The notes beneath the pieces are model-generated. The model saw nothing but the letters and a program-made list of their open reading frames with translations. It was not told the DNA's origin and searched no databases. 64,000 nt of DNA from AC-32 sp963763475 (GTDB lineage Bacteria > Actinomycetota > Thermoleophilia > Gaiellales > Gaiellaceae), in the NCBI GenBank assembly GCA_963763475.1, contig CAVXOR010000006.1, positions 62,001 to 126,000 on the forward strand, in the 5' to 3' direction. Position numbers and translations under genes: made by a program. This document shows positions 41,401-47,375 of the stretch, one piece after another. How positions within the stretch are numbered: the first letter of the stretch is position 1; each line of letters starts with the position of its first letter.

Positions 41401-41453
41401 CAGAAGCTGGAGCCGTCGGGGTTCTCGCGGCCGCAAGCAGGACACGTGAGCAC
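38412..41453 (-). CDS. Zinc ribbon-class III nucleotidyl cyclase-AAA/TPR regulator (paralogue)
   Basis: A 1013-residue paralogue of the protein at 12145-15171, same order: zinc ribbon (C4, C7, C18, C21), cyclase domain with FCDVVGST, EKFIGDAVMAVFG and DAVNVAARLE, so metal, base-selecting and transition-state residues are all kept, ATPase with GTAGVGKSR and VVVVFDDIHW, then TPR-like helices to the end. The product is expected to be cAMP or cGMP. GTG 41453 was chosen since it starts the zinc ribbon at the same position as the paralogue, and TACGCT lies 6 nt upstream. The gene lies 111 nt upstream of nothing co-directional except nrdJ, with no terminator seen in between. Confidence 0.9.
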   Translation of the reverse strand: MLTCPACGRENPDGSSFCNACGADLAEPAAAEREYRKVVTLLFCDVVGSTALGESTDPEALRTLLGRYFDEMKAIVERHGGSVEKFIGDAVMAVFGVPRLHEDDALRAVRAAVEMRDALPRLGVEARIGVNTGEVVVGTAERLATGDAVNVAARLEQAAGAGEVLLGPETAALVRDAVETEELVLELKGKGAPLVAHRLVSLQAQAPGFARRFDAQLVGRERELRRLQEAFGQAEADGSCQLFTLLGTAGVGKSRLTAEFVGSVGGARVVRGRCLPYGEGITYWPVIEVLKQLPPARELDLDPAAAAAIEVLLGDEPAVSSTEEIPWALRKLLESAAASAPVVVVFDDIHWAEPAFLDLIEHVADLSRAAPILLLCLARPELLERRPGWGGGKLNATTVLLEPLSATQTDELLERLLGEATLDEGLRERIRDAAEGNPLFVEEMVALVEASGDGEVTVPGTIQALLAARLDQLEPAERGVLERGSVEGRIFHRGAVQALAPEETQVESRLTGLVRKELVRPDKAQLTGEDAYRFRHLLIRDAAYEALPKAMRAELHERFADWLADHGLELVELDEILGYHLEQAHHYRTELGEENGELGVRAAQRLRSAGRRSVMMGDGAGAANLLARAAALADPRGKDGVELLLELAQALVDSGGLREARVRREEALELARSLEDRALELRARCELDDLRITIDRSFTAEQAIERGREAVRELEPIGDHEALAAAWNLVAFGENLRGTWTGMVPALERVAEHARLAGNRRRESEVLFFLGPAIFWGPTPVSVGLPRAEAIAESAGTVKWGKAWAARAVVGFYGMEGRFEEARELAARASSVLEELGRPIELYTLAFWTAPLELQAGDPVAAEREAATACDGLEAAGEKGFLSTMATLLAEALYAQGRLDEAEAAVERSREAATSDDFNAQAAWRASQAKILARRGELEEAERLAREAIEIIDRSDELSHQGEFRVGLAEVLQVAGRTDESIPVLEEALERYEQKENRVSADATRALLAEVRG

Positions 41454-41459
41454 GAACCA

Positions 41460-41465
41460 AGCGTA
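41460..41465 (-). promoter_or_regulatory. -10 box TACGCT for leaderless cyclase/ATPase paralogue
   Basis: On the minus strand TACGCT (41465-41460) lies 6 nt before GTG 41453 with no Shine-Dalgarno. It mirrors the TAGACT box of the paralogue at 12133. It lies within the 3' intergenic space after the SoxR-like gene's stop at 41495. Confidence 0.55.
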
Positions 41466-41494
41466 CGACGAGCCCGGGCTGGGCGCGCCCCGAT

Positions 41495-41947
41495 TCAGAT
41501 CTCGCGAGAGCTGTCCCGGGTCAGGTAGTGCGCCCCGGCGCCTCTGGCGGCGGCCTCGTCGTCCGGGTTCAGCAGGTCGCACTTGTCGATCGAGAGGCAG
41601 CCGCAACCGATGCATGTGTTGAGACGGTCGCGCAGCGCCTGCAGGGTCTCGATGCGCGCGTCGAGGTCGTCGCGCCAGCGGTTCGAGAGGCGCTCCCAGT
41701 CGCGGCGGCTCGGAGTGCGGCTCGCCGGCAGCGTGCCGAGGGCGGAGCCGATCCGCTCGAGCGAGATCCCGGCCGCGCGGCCGGCCTGGATGAACGCGAG
41801 CCGCCGCAGGACGGCGCGCTCGTAGCGGCGCTGGTTGCCGTCGGTGCGGCTCGATTCGATCAGCCCGCGCCGCTCGTAGAACCGCAGCGCAGAGGAGGCG
41901 ACGCCGCTGCGCGCCGAGAGCTCGCCGATCGAGAGCTCGCTCGTCAC
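41495..41947 (-). CDS. soxR: SoxR-type MerR-family redox sensor
   Basis: A 150-residue regulator. The winged helix (LSIGELSARSGVASSALRFY, RRYERAVLRRLAF) is followed by a dimerisation helix (residues 85-110) and the [2Fe-2S] motif C112-x2-C115-x-C117-x5-C123 (CIGCGCLSIDKC) that defines SoxR. Oxidation of the cluster by redox-active compounds switches it to an activator. Start GTG 41947. Its likely target is the divergent Rieske gene, whose promoter has the over-long spacer and dyad recognised by this family. The actinobacterial SoxR proteins often respond to endogenous redox-active metabolites rather than superoxide. Confidence 0.93.
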   Translation of the reverse strand: MTSELSIGELSARSGVASSALRFYERRGLIESSRTDGNQRRYERAVLRRLAFIQAGRAAGISLERIGSALGTLPASRTPSRRDWERLSNRWRDDLDARIETLQALRDRLNTCIGCGCLSIDKCDLLNPDDEAAARGAGAHYLTRDSSREI

Positions 41948-41978
41948 TTGACTTGAACCATAGTTGAGGTTCTAGGGT
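41948..41978 (+). promoter_or_regulatory. MerR/SoxR-type promoter with dyad operator
   Basis: TTGACT (41948-41953) and TAGGGT (41973-41978) are separated by 19 bp, the stretched spacer typical of MerR-family targets. The spacer holds the dyad ACTTGAAC-N4-GTTGAGGT (41951-41970; half-sites match at 6 of 8 positions). The -35 touches the soxR start codon, so soxR and the Rieske gene share this control region. TAGGGT is 8 nt before ATG 41987. Confidence 0.8.
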
Positions 41979-41986
41979 GCCGGACG

Positions 41987-42361
41987 ATGGCCATCGTGGA
42001 GACCGCGCAACGCACGCGAGCCGCGTCGCTCGAGGAACTCGAGGCCAAGGGCCGCCTGGTCGTCGCGGTCGAGGGCCACACGATCTGCCTGCTCGCCGAC
42101 GAGGGCGAGGTGCGCGCGATCGACAACCGCTGCCCGCACATGGGCTTCCCGCTCCACCGCGGGTCGGTCTCCGACGGGATCCTCACCTGCCACTGGCACC
42201 ACGCGCGCTTCGACCTCTGCACCGGCGGCACCTTCGATCAGTGGGCCGACGAGCTGCGGCGCTTCCCGGTCGAGGTCGAGGGCGGCGAGATCTACGTCGA
42301 CGTGACTCCGCGGCGCGATCCGGTCGAGCACCAGCGCGCGCGGCTGCAGATCGGCCTGCGA
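41987..42361 (+). CDS. Rieske [2Fe-2S] domain, 5' part of a frameshifted gene
   Basis: The first about 125 codons encode a complete Rieske ferredoxin domain: LEAKGRLVVAVEGHTICLLA, then the cluster motif CPHMGFPLHRG and CHWHHARFDLCTGG (Cys/His pairs that bind the [2Fe-2S] cluster), then VEVEGGEIYVDVTPRRDP. After RLQIGL the reading frame must move by one base near 42360 to continue as ERDIALVVAKAAIVLVQ in the downstream frame. Beyond that point this frame turns Arg/Ala-rich nonsense. The intact product would be about 576 residues. It is controlled by a SoxR-type promoter. Either the gene is broken, or the extra base is a sequence error. Confidence 0.8.
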
Positions 42362-42377
42362 GCGCGACATCGCGCTC

Positions 42378-43718
42378 GTGGTGGCGAAGGCTGCGATCGT
42401 GCTAGTGCAGGCCGACCCGAGCGGGGCCGACGCCTTCCGGGCCGGGCTCGAGTTCGGCGTCGCTCGACGCGGCGGCGGCTGGTTCCGGGGGCTGACGACG
42501 CTGACGTGTCTGATGAATCTCGTGCCGCGGCTCGAGGACGACGAGCGGGCGGCCGCGCTCCACCACGGCCTCGCGGACGTGGCCTCCGACTCGGCCGGAG
42601 AGGAGCCGCGCTTCCCGCTCGAGCCGCTGCCCGGCGAGGCGCTCGAGCCCGCACGGCTCGCCCGCTGGTTCCGCGGCTTCGTCGAAGTGCGCGACGCCGA
42701 GGGTGCCGAGCGAGCGCTCGTCTCGGCCGTGCGCGCGGGCGAGTCGCCGGAGCAGCTCGCCGACATGCTCTTCGCGGCCGCGACCGACCACCGCTACCTC
42801 GACGGCGGTCACACACTCGACTTCGTCAACAAGGCCCTCGAGGCGCTCGACACGGCCGGCTGGGAGCACGCGGAGGCGGTGCTCGCCTCGCTGCCGTCGC
42901 AGCTCGCCAACGCCGAGCGGATGGAGGAGTCGAACGCCTGGCGCAACCCGGTCGACCTCGTCGCGCTGCTCGAGGACGCGTTCGAGCGGCTGCCCGCGCC
43001 TCGGCCTTCAGGCGAGTGGGGCGGCCGGGAGGAGCTGGTCGAGGTCCTGCTCGGCGGCGAGGCGGCCGAGATCCTCGACGCGCTGCTGGCGGCGCTCGAC
43101 GACGGCGCCGGCGCGGTCGAGCTGGCCTCGTCAGTGACCTTCGCGGCCGCGACCCGGATCGCGCGGTTCCCGACGAGCAACGAGTTCGGCGACTGGGACA
43201 CCGCGCTGCACACGTTCACGTTCGCGAACGCGGTCGAGCAGGGGCTGCGGCGGTCGTCCTCGCGGGAGCTCCTGCGCGGGGTGCTCGACGCGGCCATGAG
43301 CGTCCACCTCGACCGTTTCCTCAACGTGCCTGCCGTTCGGTTGCCGACCGCGCAGGGCTCGGATCCGGAGACGCTGATCGCGGAGCTGCCGCGGCTGCTC
43401 GACGCCCAGCAGCAGGTCGACGAGGCGGGGCAGCTCGTCGCGTCCTACCTCGGCTCGGGCGGCGACCCGCAGCGGCTGATCGCCGCGCTCGGCGCCTGCC
43501 TGCTGCGCGAGGACCGGAACTTCCACACGATCCAGTGCGTCGAGGCGGCCGTGCGCCAGTACGAGCTGACCGGCGATGGCCTGCCCTTGATCGCCGCCGC
43601 GCGGTATCTAGCGGCACATGCGCCGACGGCCCGGTCGCAGAGACAGACCTACGAGATCGCGCGGCGCCTCCATCGCGGCGAGCGCGTCTACGAGGACGAG
43701 CCCCAGCCGGCTCTCTAG
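42378..43718 (+). CDS. C-terminal part of the Rieske protein: large helical domain of unknown function
   Basis: This frame encodes about 446 residues, from the first in-frame GTG, that continue the Rieske gene after a +1 shift. It is a long alpha-helical domain (residues 30-440) with conserved-looking pieces AGLEFGVARRGGGWFRGLTT, YLDGGHTLDFVNKALEALD, FPTSNEFGDWDTALHTFTFA, EDRNFHTIQCVEAAV and ARSQRQTYEIARRLHRGERV. Histidines in GGHTLD, LHTFTF and NFHTIQ could bind a metal or cofactor, but I do not recognise the family. No ribosome-binding site precedes the GTG, which supports it being one gene with the Rieske part. Stop shares CTAG with the convergent GNAT gene. Confidence 0.75.
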   Translation: MVAKAAIVLVQADPSGADAFRAGLEFGVARRGGGWFRGLTTLTCLMNLVPRLEDDERAAALHHGLADVASDSAGEEPRFPLEPLPGEALEPARLARWFRGFVEVRDAEGAERALVSAVRAGESPEQLADMLFAAATDHRYLDGGHTLDFVNKALEALDTAGWEHAEAVLASLPSQLANAERMEESNAWRNPVDLVALLEDAFERLPAPRPSGEWGGREELVEVLLGGEAAEILDALLAALDDGAGAVELASSVTFAAATRIARFPTSNEFGDWDTALHTFTFANAVEQGLRRSSSRELLRGVLDAAMSVHLDRFLNVPAVRLPTAQGSDPETLIAELPRLLDAQQQVDEAGQLVASYLGSGGDPQRLIAALGACLLREDRNFHTIQCVEAAVRQYELTGDGLPLIAAARYLAAHAPTARSQRQTYEIARRLHRGERVYEDEPQPAL

Positions 43719-44233
43719 CCGGCGAGCTCGCTCGCCTGCAGATCGAGGCGCCAGTCGTTGCAGCGCATCGGGTGGCCCGGCGGATACTCGAAGTCGAAGG
43801 CCCCGAGCAGCTCGAAGCCGAGCTTGCGGCAGATCGCGTTCGACGGCGCGTTGTCGACGGACGGGAAGGCGTGGAACCAGCGGTGCTTGTCCTCGGCGCG
43901 GGCGCGGTCGATCGCCTGGCTCGTTGCTTCGCCGGCGATTCCGCGGCCCTGAAACTCGGGCAGCACCGACCAGCCGGTCTCCCAGACGGTCGTGTCGGGC
44001 CAGTCCTTCTCCCAGTAGCCGACCGAGCCGACGGGCTCGCCGCTCGCCTCGTCGACGATCTTGAACATCCGGCCCGTGCCGGTGCCGCCGATTGCCTCGT
44101 AGCGGCGCTGGCGCTCGACGATCTTCTCCTCGCTCTCGGGCCCGCCTAGGTGCTCGGTCATCGCCGGGTCGCCCATCAGCCGGCGCAGCAGCGGCAGGTC
44201 GCCCTCGGTCCACTCTTCGAGACGCACGCTCAC
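43715..44233 (-). CDS. GNAT family N-acetyltransferase
   Basis: A 172-residue acetyltransferase of the RimJ/RimL-like group: MSVRLEEWTEGDLPLLRRLM at the start, VGSVGYWEKDW, the acetyl-CoA-binding motif GWSVLPEFQGRGIAGEAT, and SVDNAPSNAICRKLGFELLG. The acceptor (protein N-terminus, small amine or antibiotic) is unknown. Start GTG 44233, possibly GTG 44227. Its stop overlaps the convergent gene in CTAG (43715-43718). Follows the membrane protein at 44246 after 12 nt on the same strand, so cotranscription is possible. Confidence 0.9.
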   Translation of the reverse strand: MSVRLEEWTEGDLPLLRRLMGDPAMTEHLGGPESEEKIVERQRRYEAIGGTGTGRMFKIVDEASGEPVGSVGYWEKDWPDTTVWETGWSVLPEFQGRGIAGEATSQAIDRARAEDKHRWFHAFPSVDNAPSNAICRKLGFELLGAFDFEYPPGHPMRCNDWRLDLQASELAG

Positions 44234-44245
44234 CTCGTTTGGATA

Positions 44246-45208
44246 TTAGGAAGCGGCAGGCTCGTGCGAAGGCTTGTGGCGGCTCTTCGAGAGCATGTCG
44301 CGCATCTGATGCCAGCCGAACGCCCAGAGCATCACCACGATCCCGAGCAGCACGTTCCAGATCGTCAGGATCGAATCCTGGGTGATCGAGAACGCGGCGA
44401 CCGCGCTCGTCGGCGCGTACCTGCTCAGCGTGGCCACGTCGAGCGCCTGGGTCTGGCCGACCCCGCCGGGGGTGATCGCGAAGATCCCGGAGAGCATGTG
44501 CGACGACGCGACCAGGAAGACCGTGAACGCGGTGACCGGCAGGTCGAAGGCGGTCATGAAGACGATGTTCACGCCGATCCGGCAGGCGTACGACGCAGCT
44601 GACGGTAGCGCGACGCAGCGCGCGTAGCGGCGCCAGTCGCTGAAGATCGCCGCGCCCTGCTTGGCCTTGCGCCACTCCCTGGCCAGCCACGGCTTGATCC
44701 GCGGCCAGAGGAAGTAGAGGACGATTACGACCACGAGGATCAGCAGCGGCACCAGCAGCCTGTGCGAGGCGAGGAAGCCTCCCGACTCGTCGGACGGCGA
44801 GCCCTTCGAGACCGAGTGTGGCCTGGAGAAGGCCAGCCCGATCACCATCAGCGCGCTGACCGCGGTGAAGAAGAGTGCCTGGACGATGGTCGCCGAGGTC
44901 ACGCCGGCGACCGAGGCGCCGCGGATGCTCGAGCGGAAGATGCCGATCATCGCCGCCGTCCCCGCCTGCGCCGGCGTGATCGCGTTGATCGCCGTCCCGC
45001 CCTGCGAGGCGCCCCACGCGGTCTTGAACGAGATCGGGCTCTTCGGGTAGGCGGCACGCAGGATGTTCCGCCAGCCGAGCCCGATCAGCGCCGACTCGCA
45101 GGTCTTCAGCGCCAGGGCGAGCACGAGCCAGTAGGGCGAGACGTCGCCGATCCGCTCGAACACGCCCGAGACCCAGCTCCACAGGTCGCCCTGGACCGTG
45201 GCCAGCAC
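44246..45208 (-). CDS. Flippase-like/LPG synthase transmembrane-domain protein
   Basis: A 320-residue membrane protein with about eight helices of the LPG_synthase_TM (UPF0104/YbhN-like) family: WLVLALALKTCESALIGLGW, the polar TAINAITPAQAGTAAMIGIF segment, and near the end SHMLSGIFAITPGGVGQTQ, a hallmark of the family. It may move or modify lipids; the catalytic aminoacyl-transfer domain of MprF is absent, so it is not a lysyl-PG synthase by itself. Start GTG 45208, 9 nt after TAGGAT. Divergent from an MMPL exporter through overlapping -10 boxes, which suggests joint work in envelope lipid traffic. Confidence 0.85.
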   Translation of the reverse strand: MLATVQGDLWSWVSGVFERIGDVSPYWLVLALALKTCESALIGLGWRNILRAAYPKSPISFKTAWGASQGGTAINAITPAQAGTAAMIGIFRSSIRGASVAGVTSATIVQALFFTAVSALMVIGLAFSRPHSVSKGSPSDESGGFLASHRLLVPLLILVVVIVLYFLWPRIKPWLAREWRKAKQGAAIFSDWRRYARCVALPSAASYACRIGVNIVFMTAFDLPVTAFTVFLVASSHMLSGIFAITPGGVGQTQALDVATLSRYAPTSAVAAFSITQDSILTIWNVLLGIVVMLWAFGWHQMRDMLSKSRHKPSHEPAAS

Positions 45209-45217
45209 CAGGATTCG

Positions 45218-45227
45218 ATCCTAGACT
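45218..45227. promoter_or_regulatory. Overlapping divergent -10 boxes sharing CTAG
   Basis: ATCCTAGACT reads TAGGAT on the minus strand (45223-45218; 9 nt before GTG 45208) and TAGACT on the plus strand (45222-45227; 9 nt before ATG 45237). A single TA step would be melted for both directions. Confidence 0.5.
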
Positions 45228-45236
45228 GGTTGCGGG

Positions 45237-47375
45237 ATGGGCGTCACCGAGCGTCTCGCACGGGCAGCGAGCCGCCACCCCTGGCGGGTGCTCGTCGGCT
45301 GGCTCGGAGCGATCGTGCTCGCGCTGGTGCTTGCCGCGTTGTTCCTGCCGGGGAACCTGACGACCGAAGGACGCGTCACGGGCAACCCGCAGTCTGCGCA
45401 GGCCGAGAAGCTCTTCTTCCAGCGCTTTCCCCCGGACAGGAACGAGGTCGACGAGCTGATCGTGATCCGCTCCGCGCGGCTGAACGCGGACGATCCCGCC
45501 TTCCGCGCGCACGCGCGGGAGCTTGCGCAGCGGTTCGCAGCCACCGGTGTCGTCTTCCGGGCGCGCGTGCTCGGCACGTCGGCCGACCGGCACGCGGTCC
45601 TGGTCGGGATCCAGCGTCGTGACGATGTCGACCGGCTGCTGAGCGCCGTCGAGCGGAGCGACGGCCAGGACGGCTACAGCGTGCTGATGACCGGAGAGGG
45701 GACGCTCGACCACGACTTCAACCAGCTCTCGCAGGACGACCTCAAGTCGGGCGAGCTCTCGGTCGGCCTGCCGGCCGCGCTGATCGTCCTGCTGCTCGTC
45801 TTCGGGACGGTCGTCGCCGGGCTGATCCCGCTCGTGATGGCCATCATCGCCATCCTGGTCGCGCTCGGCCTCTGCGCGCTCGTGGCGGAGGCGTTCACGC
45901 TCTCGGTCTTCGTCGTGAACATGCTGACGGGGATGGGCCTGGCGCTCGGGATCGACTACTCGCTGTTCGTCGTCTCGCGCTACCGCGAGGAGCGGGCCGG
46001 CGGGCGGGCCGAGCACGACGCGATCGCCGCCGCCGGAGCGACCGCCAGCCGGGCGGTGCTGTTCAGCGGCTCGGTGTTCGTGATCGCGCTGACCGGGATG
46101 CTGCTCGTGCCCTCGAACGTGATGAAGAGCCTGGCGGTCGGCGCGATCGCTGTCGGGATCGTCTCGGTGGTCGCGGCGCTGACCCTGCTGCCGGCGCTGC
46201 TCGGGCTGCTCGGGGACCGGATCAATGCCCTGCGGATCCCGTTCGTGGGCAGCACCGCAGGCCAGGAGGGGCGCTTCTGGGGCGCGGTCGTCCGGTCGGT
46301 GATGCGGCGGCCGGTGATCAGCCTCGTCGCCTTCACGGCGCTCCTGCTCGCGCTGGCGGCACCGGCGGTCGGCCTCAAGCTCGGCGCGAGCGGCGTGAGC
46401 ACGCTGCCGGACCGGCTCGAGTCGAAGCGCGCCTTCGACGCGATCGCGCGGGACTTCCCGCAGGCCAGCACCAACGCGGCGCTGATCGTCGCCGACAGCG
46501 ACACGCGCAGGGAGAAGGCTGCGATCTCGAAGCTGCGCCGGCAGCTGGCCCGGGATCCGGCCTTCGGCCGCAGCGACCTGCGCTACTCGCGGGACGGGCT
46601 CGCAGCGATCGGCGTGCTCGTCGCCGGAGACGAGACGGGGCCGCGGGCGCTGAACGCGATCCGGCACCTACGCTCGACGACGATCCCGCACGCCTTCGCC
46701 GGCACCGGCGCGCGCGTGGTCGTCGGCGGCGACACGGCCGACAACGTCGACTACATCGACGCGATGAACGCGTGGCTGCCGAGGGTGGTCGTCTTCGTGC
46801 TCGCCCTCAGCTTCGTGCTGCTGACGATCGCCTTCCGTTCGCTCGTGATCGCCGCGCTCTCGATCGCGCTCAATCTGCTCTCCGTCGCGGCGGCGTACGG
46901 CCTGGTGATCCTCGTCTTCCTGCGCGGGGTCGGCAGCGGGCTGCTCGGCTTCCAGGAGGTGGACGCGATCGACGCCTGGGTGCCGCTGTTCCTGTTCTCG
47001 GTGTTGTTCGGCCTCTCGATGGACTACCAGGTGTTCCTGCTCAGCCGGATCAAGGAGCGCTACGACCGGAGCGGCTCGACCGACGAGGCCGTCATCCACG
47101 GCGTGGCCTCGACCGCGCGGCTGATCACCGGCGCGGCGCTGATCATCGTCGCCGTCTTCGCCGGCTTCGCGATGGGCGACCTGGTCATGTTCCAGCAGAT
47201 GGGCTTCGGGATCGCGGTGGCGCTGCTGATCGACGCGACGATCATCCGCTCGGTGCTGCTGCCCGCGGCGATGCGCCTGCTGGGCTCGTGGTGCTGGTAC
47301 CTGCCGGGCTGGCTGGAGTGGCTGCCGCGGATCGAGATCGAGGGCGCCGAGCCGCGGCCGCGCCTGAGCTCGTGA
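45237..47375 (+). CDS. MMPL/RND family transporter
   Basis: A 712-residue exporter with the MMPL layout: helix 1 (HPWRVLVGWLGAIVLALVL), a first outer domain (40-180), helices 2-6 with FVVNMLTGMGLALGIDYSLF carrying the proton-relay Asp-Tyr pair, a second outer domain (400-530), and helices 8-12 with the paired SVLFGLSMDYQVFLLSR motif. The family exports lipids and polyketides to the envelope using the proton gradient. Start ATG 45237; its stop overlaps the following cyclase gene (TGATG at 47373-47377), so transporter and regulator are coupled. Divergent from the flippase-like gene. Confidence 0.92.
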   Translation: MGVTERLARAASRHPWRVLVGWLGAIVLALVLAALFLPGNLTTEGRVTGNPQSAQAEKLFFQRFPPDRNEVDELIVIRSARLNADDPAFRAHARELAQRFAATGVVFRARVLGTSADRHAVLVGIQRRDDVDRLLSAVERSDGQDGYSVLMTGEGTLDHDFNQLSQDDLKSGELSVGLPAALIVLLLVFGTVVAGLIPLVMAIIAILVALGLCALVAEAFTLSVFVVNMLTGMGLALGIDYSLFVVSRYREERAGGRAEHDAIAAAGATASRAVLFSGSVFVIALTGMLLVPSNVMKSLAVGAIAVGIVSVVAALTLLPALLGLLGDRINALRIPFVGSTAGQEGRFWGAVVRSVMRRPVISLVAFTALLLALAAPAVGLKLGASGVSTLPDRLESKRAFDAIARDFPQASTNAALIVADSDTRREKAAISKLRRQLARDPAFGRSDLRYSRDGLAAIGVLVAGDETGPRALNAIRHLRSTTIPHAFAGTGARVVVGGDTADNVDYIDAMNAWLPRVVVFVLALSFVLLTIAFRSLVIAALSIALNLLSVAAAYGLVILVFLRGVGSGLLGFQEVDAIDAWVPLFLFSVLFGLSMDYQVFLLSRIKERYDRSGSTDEAVIHGVASTARLITGAALIIVAVFAGFAMGDLVMFQQMGFGIAVALLIDATIIRSVLLPAAMRLLGSWCWYLPGWLEWLPRIEIEGAEPRPRLSS

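Noticed and set aside
43608..46667. 1019-codon open frame on the minus strand
   Set aside because: It runs across the GNAT, flippase-like and MMPL genes in wrong frames, with Arg/His/Asp-rich low-complexity translation; no domain is seen.
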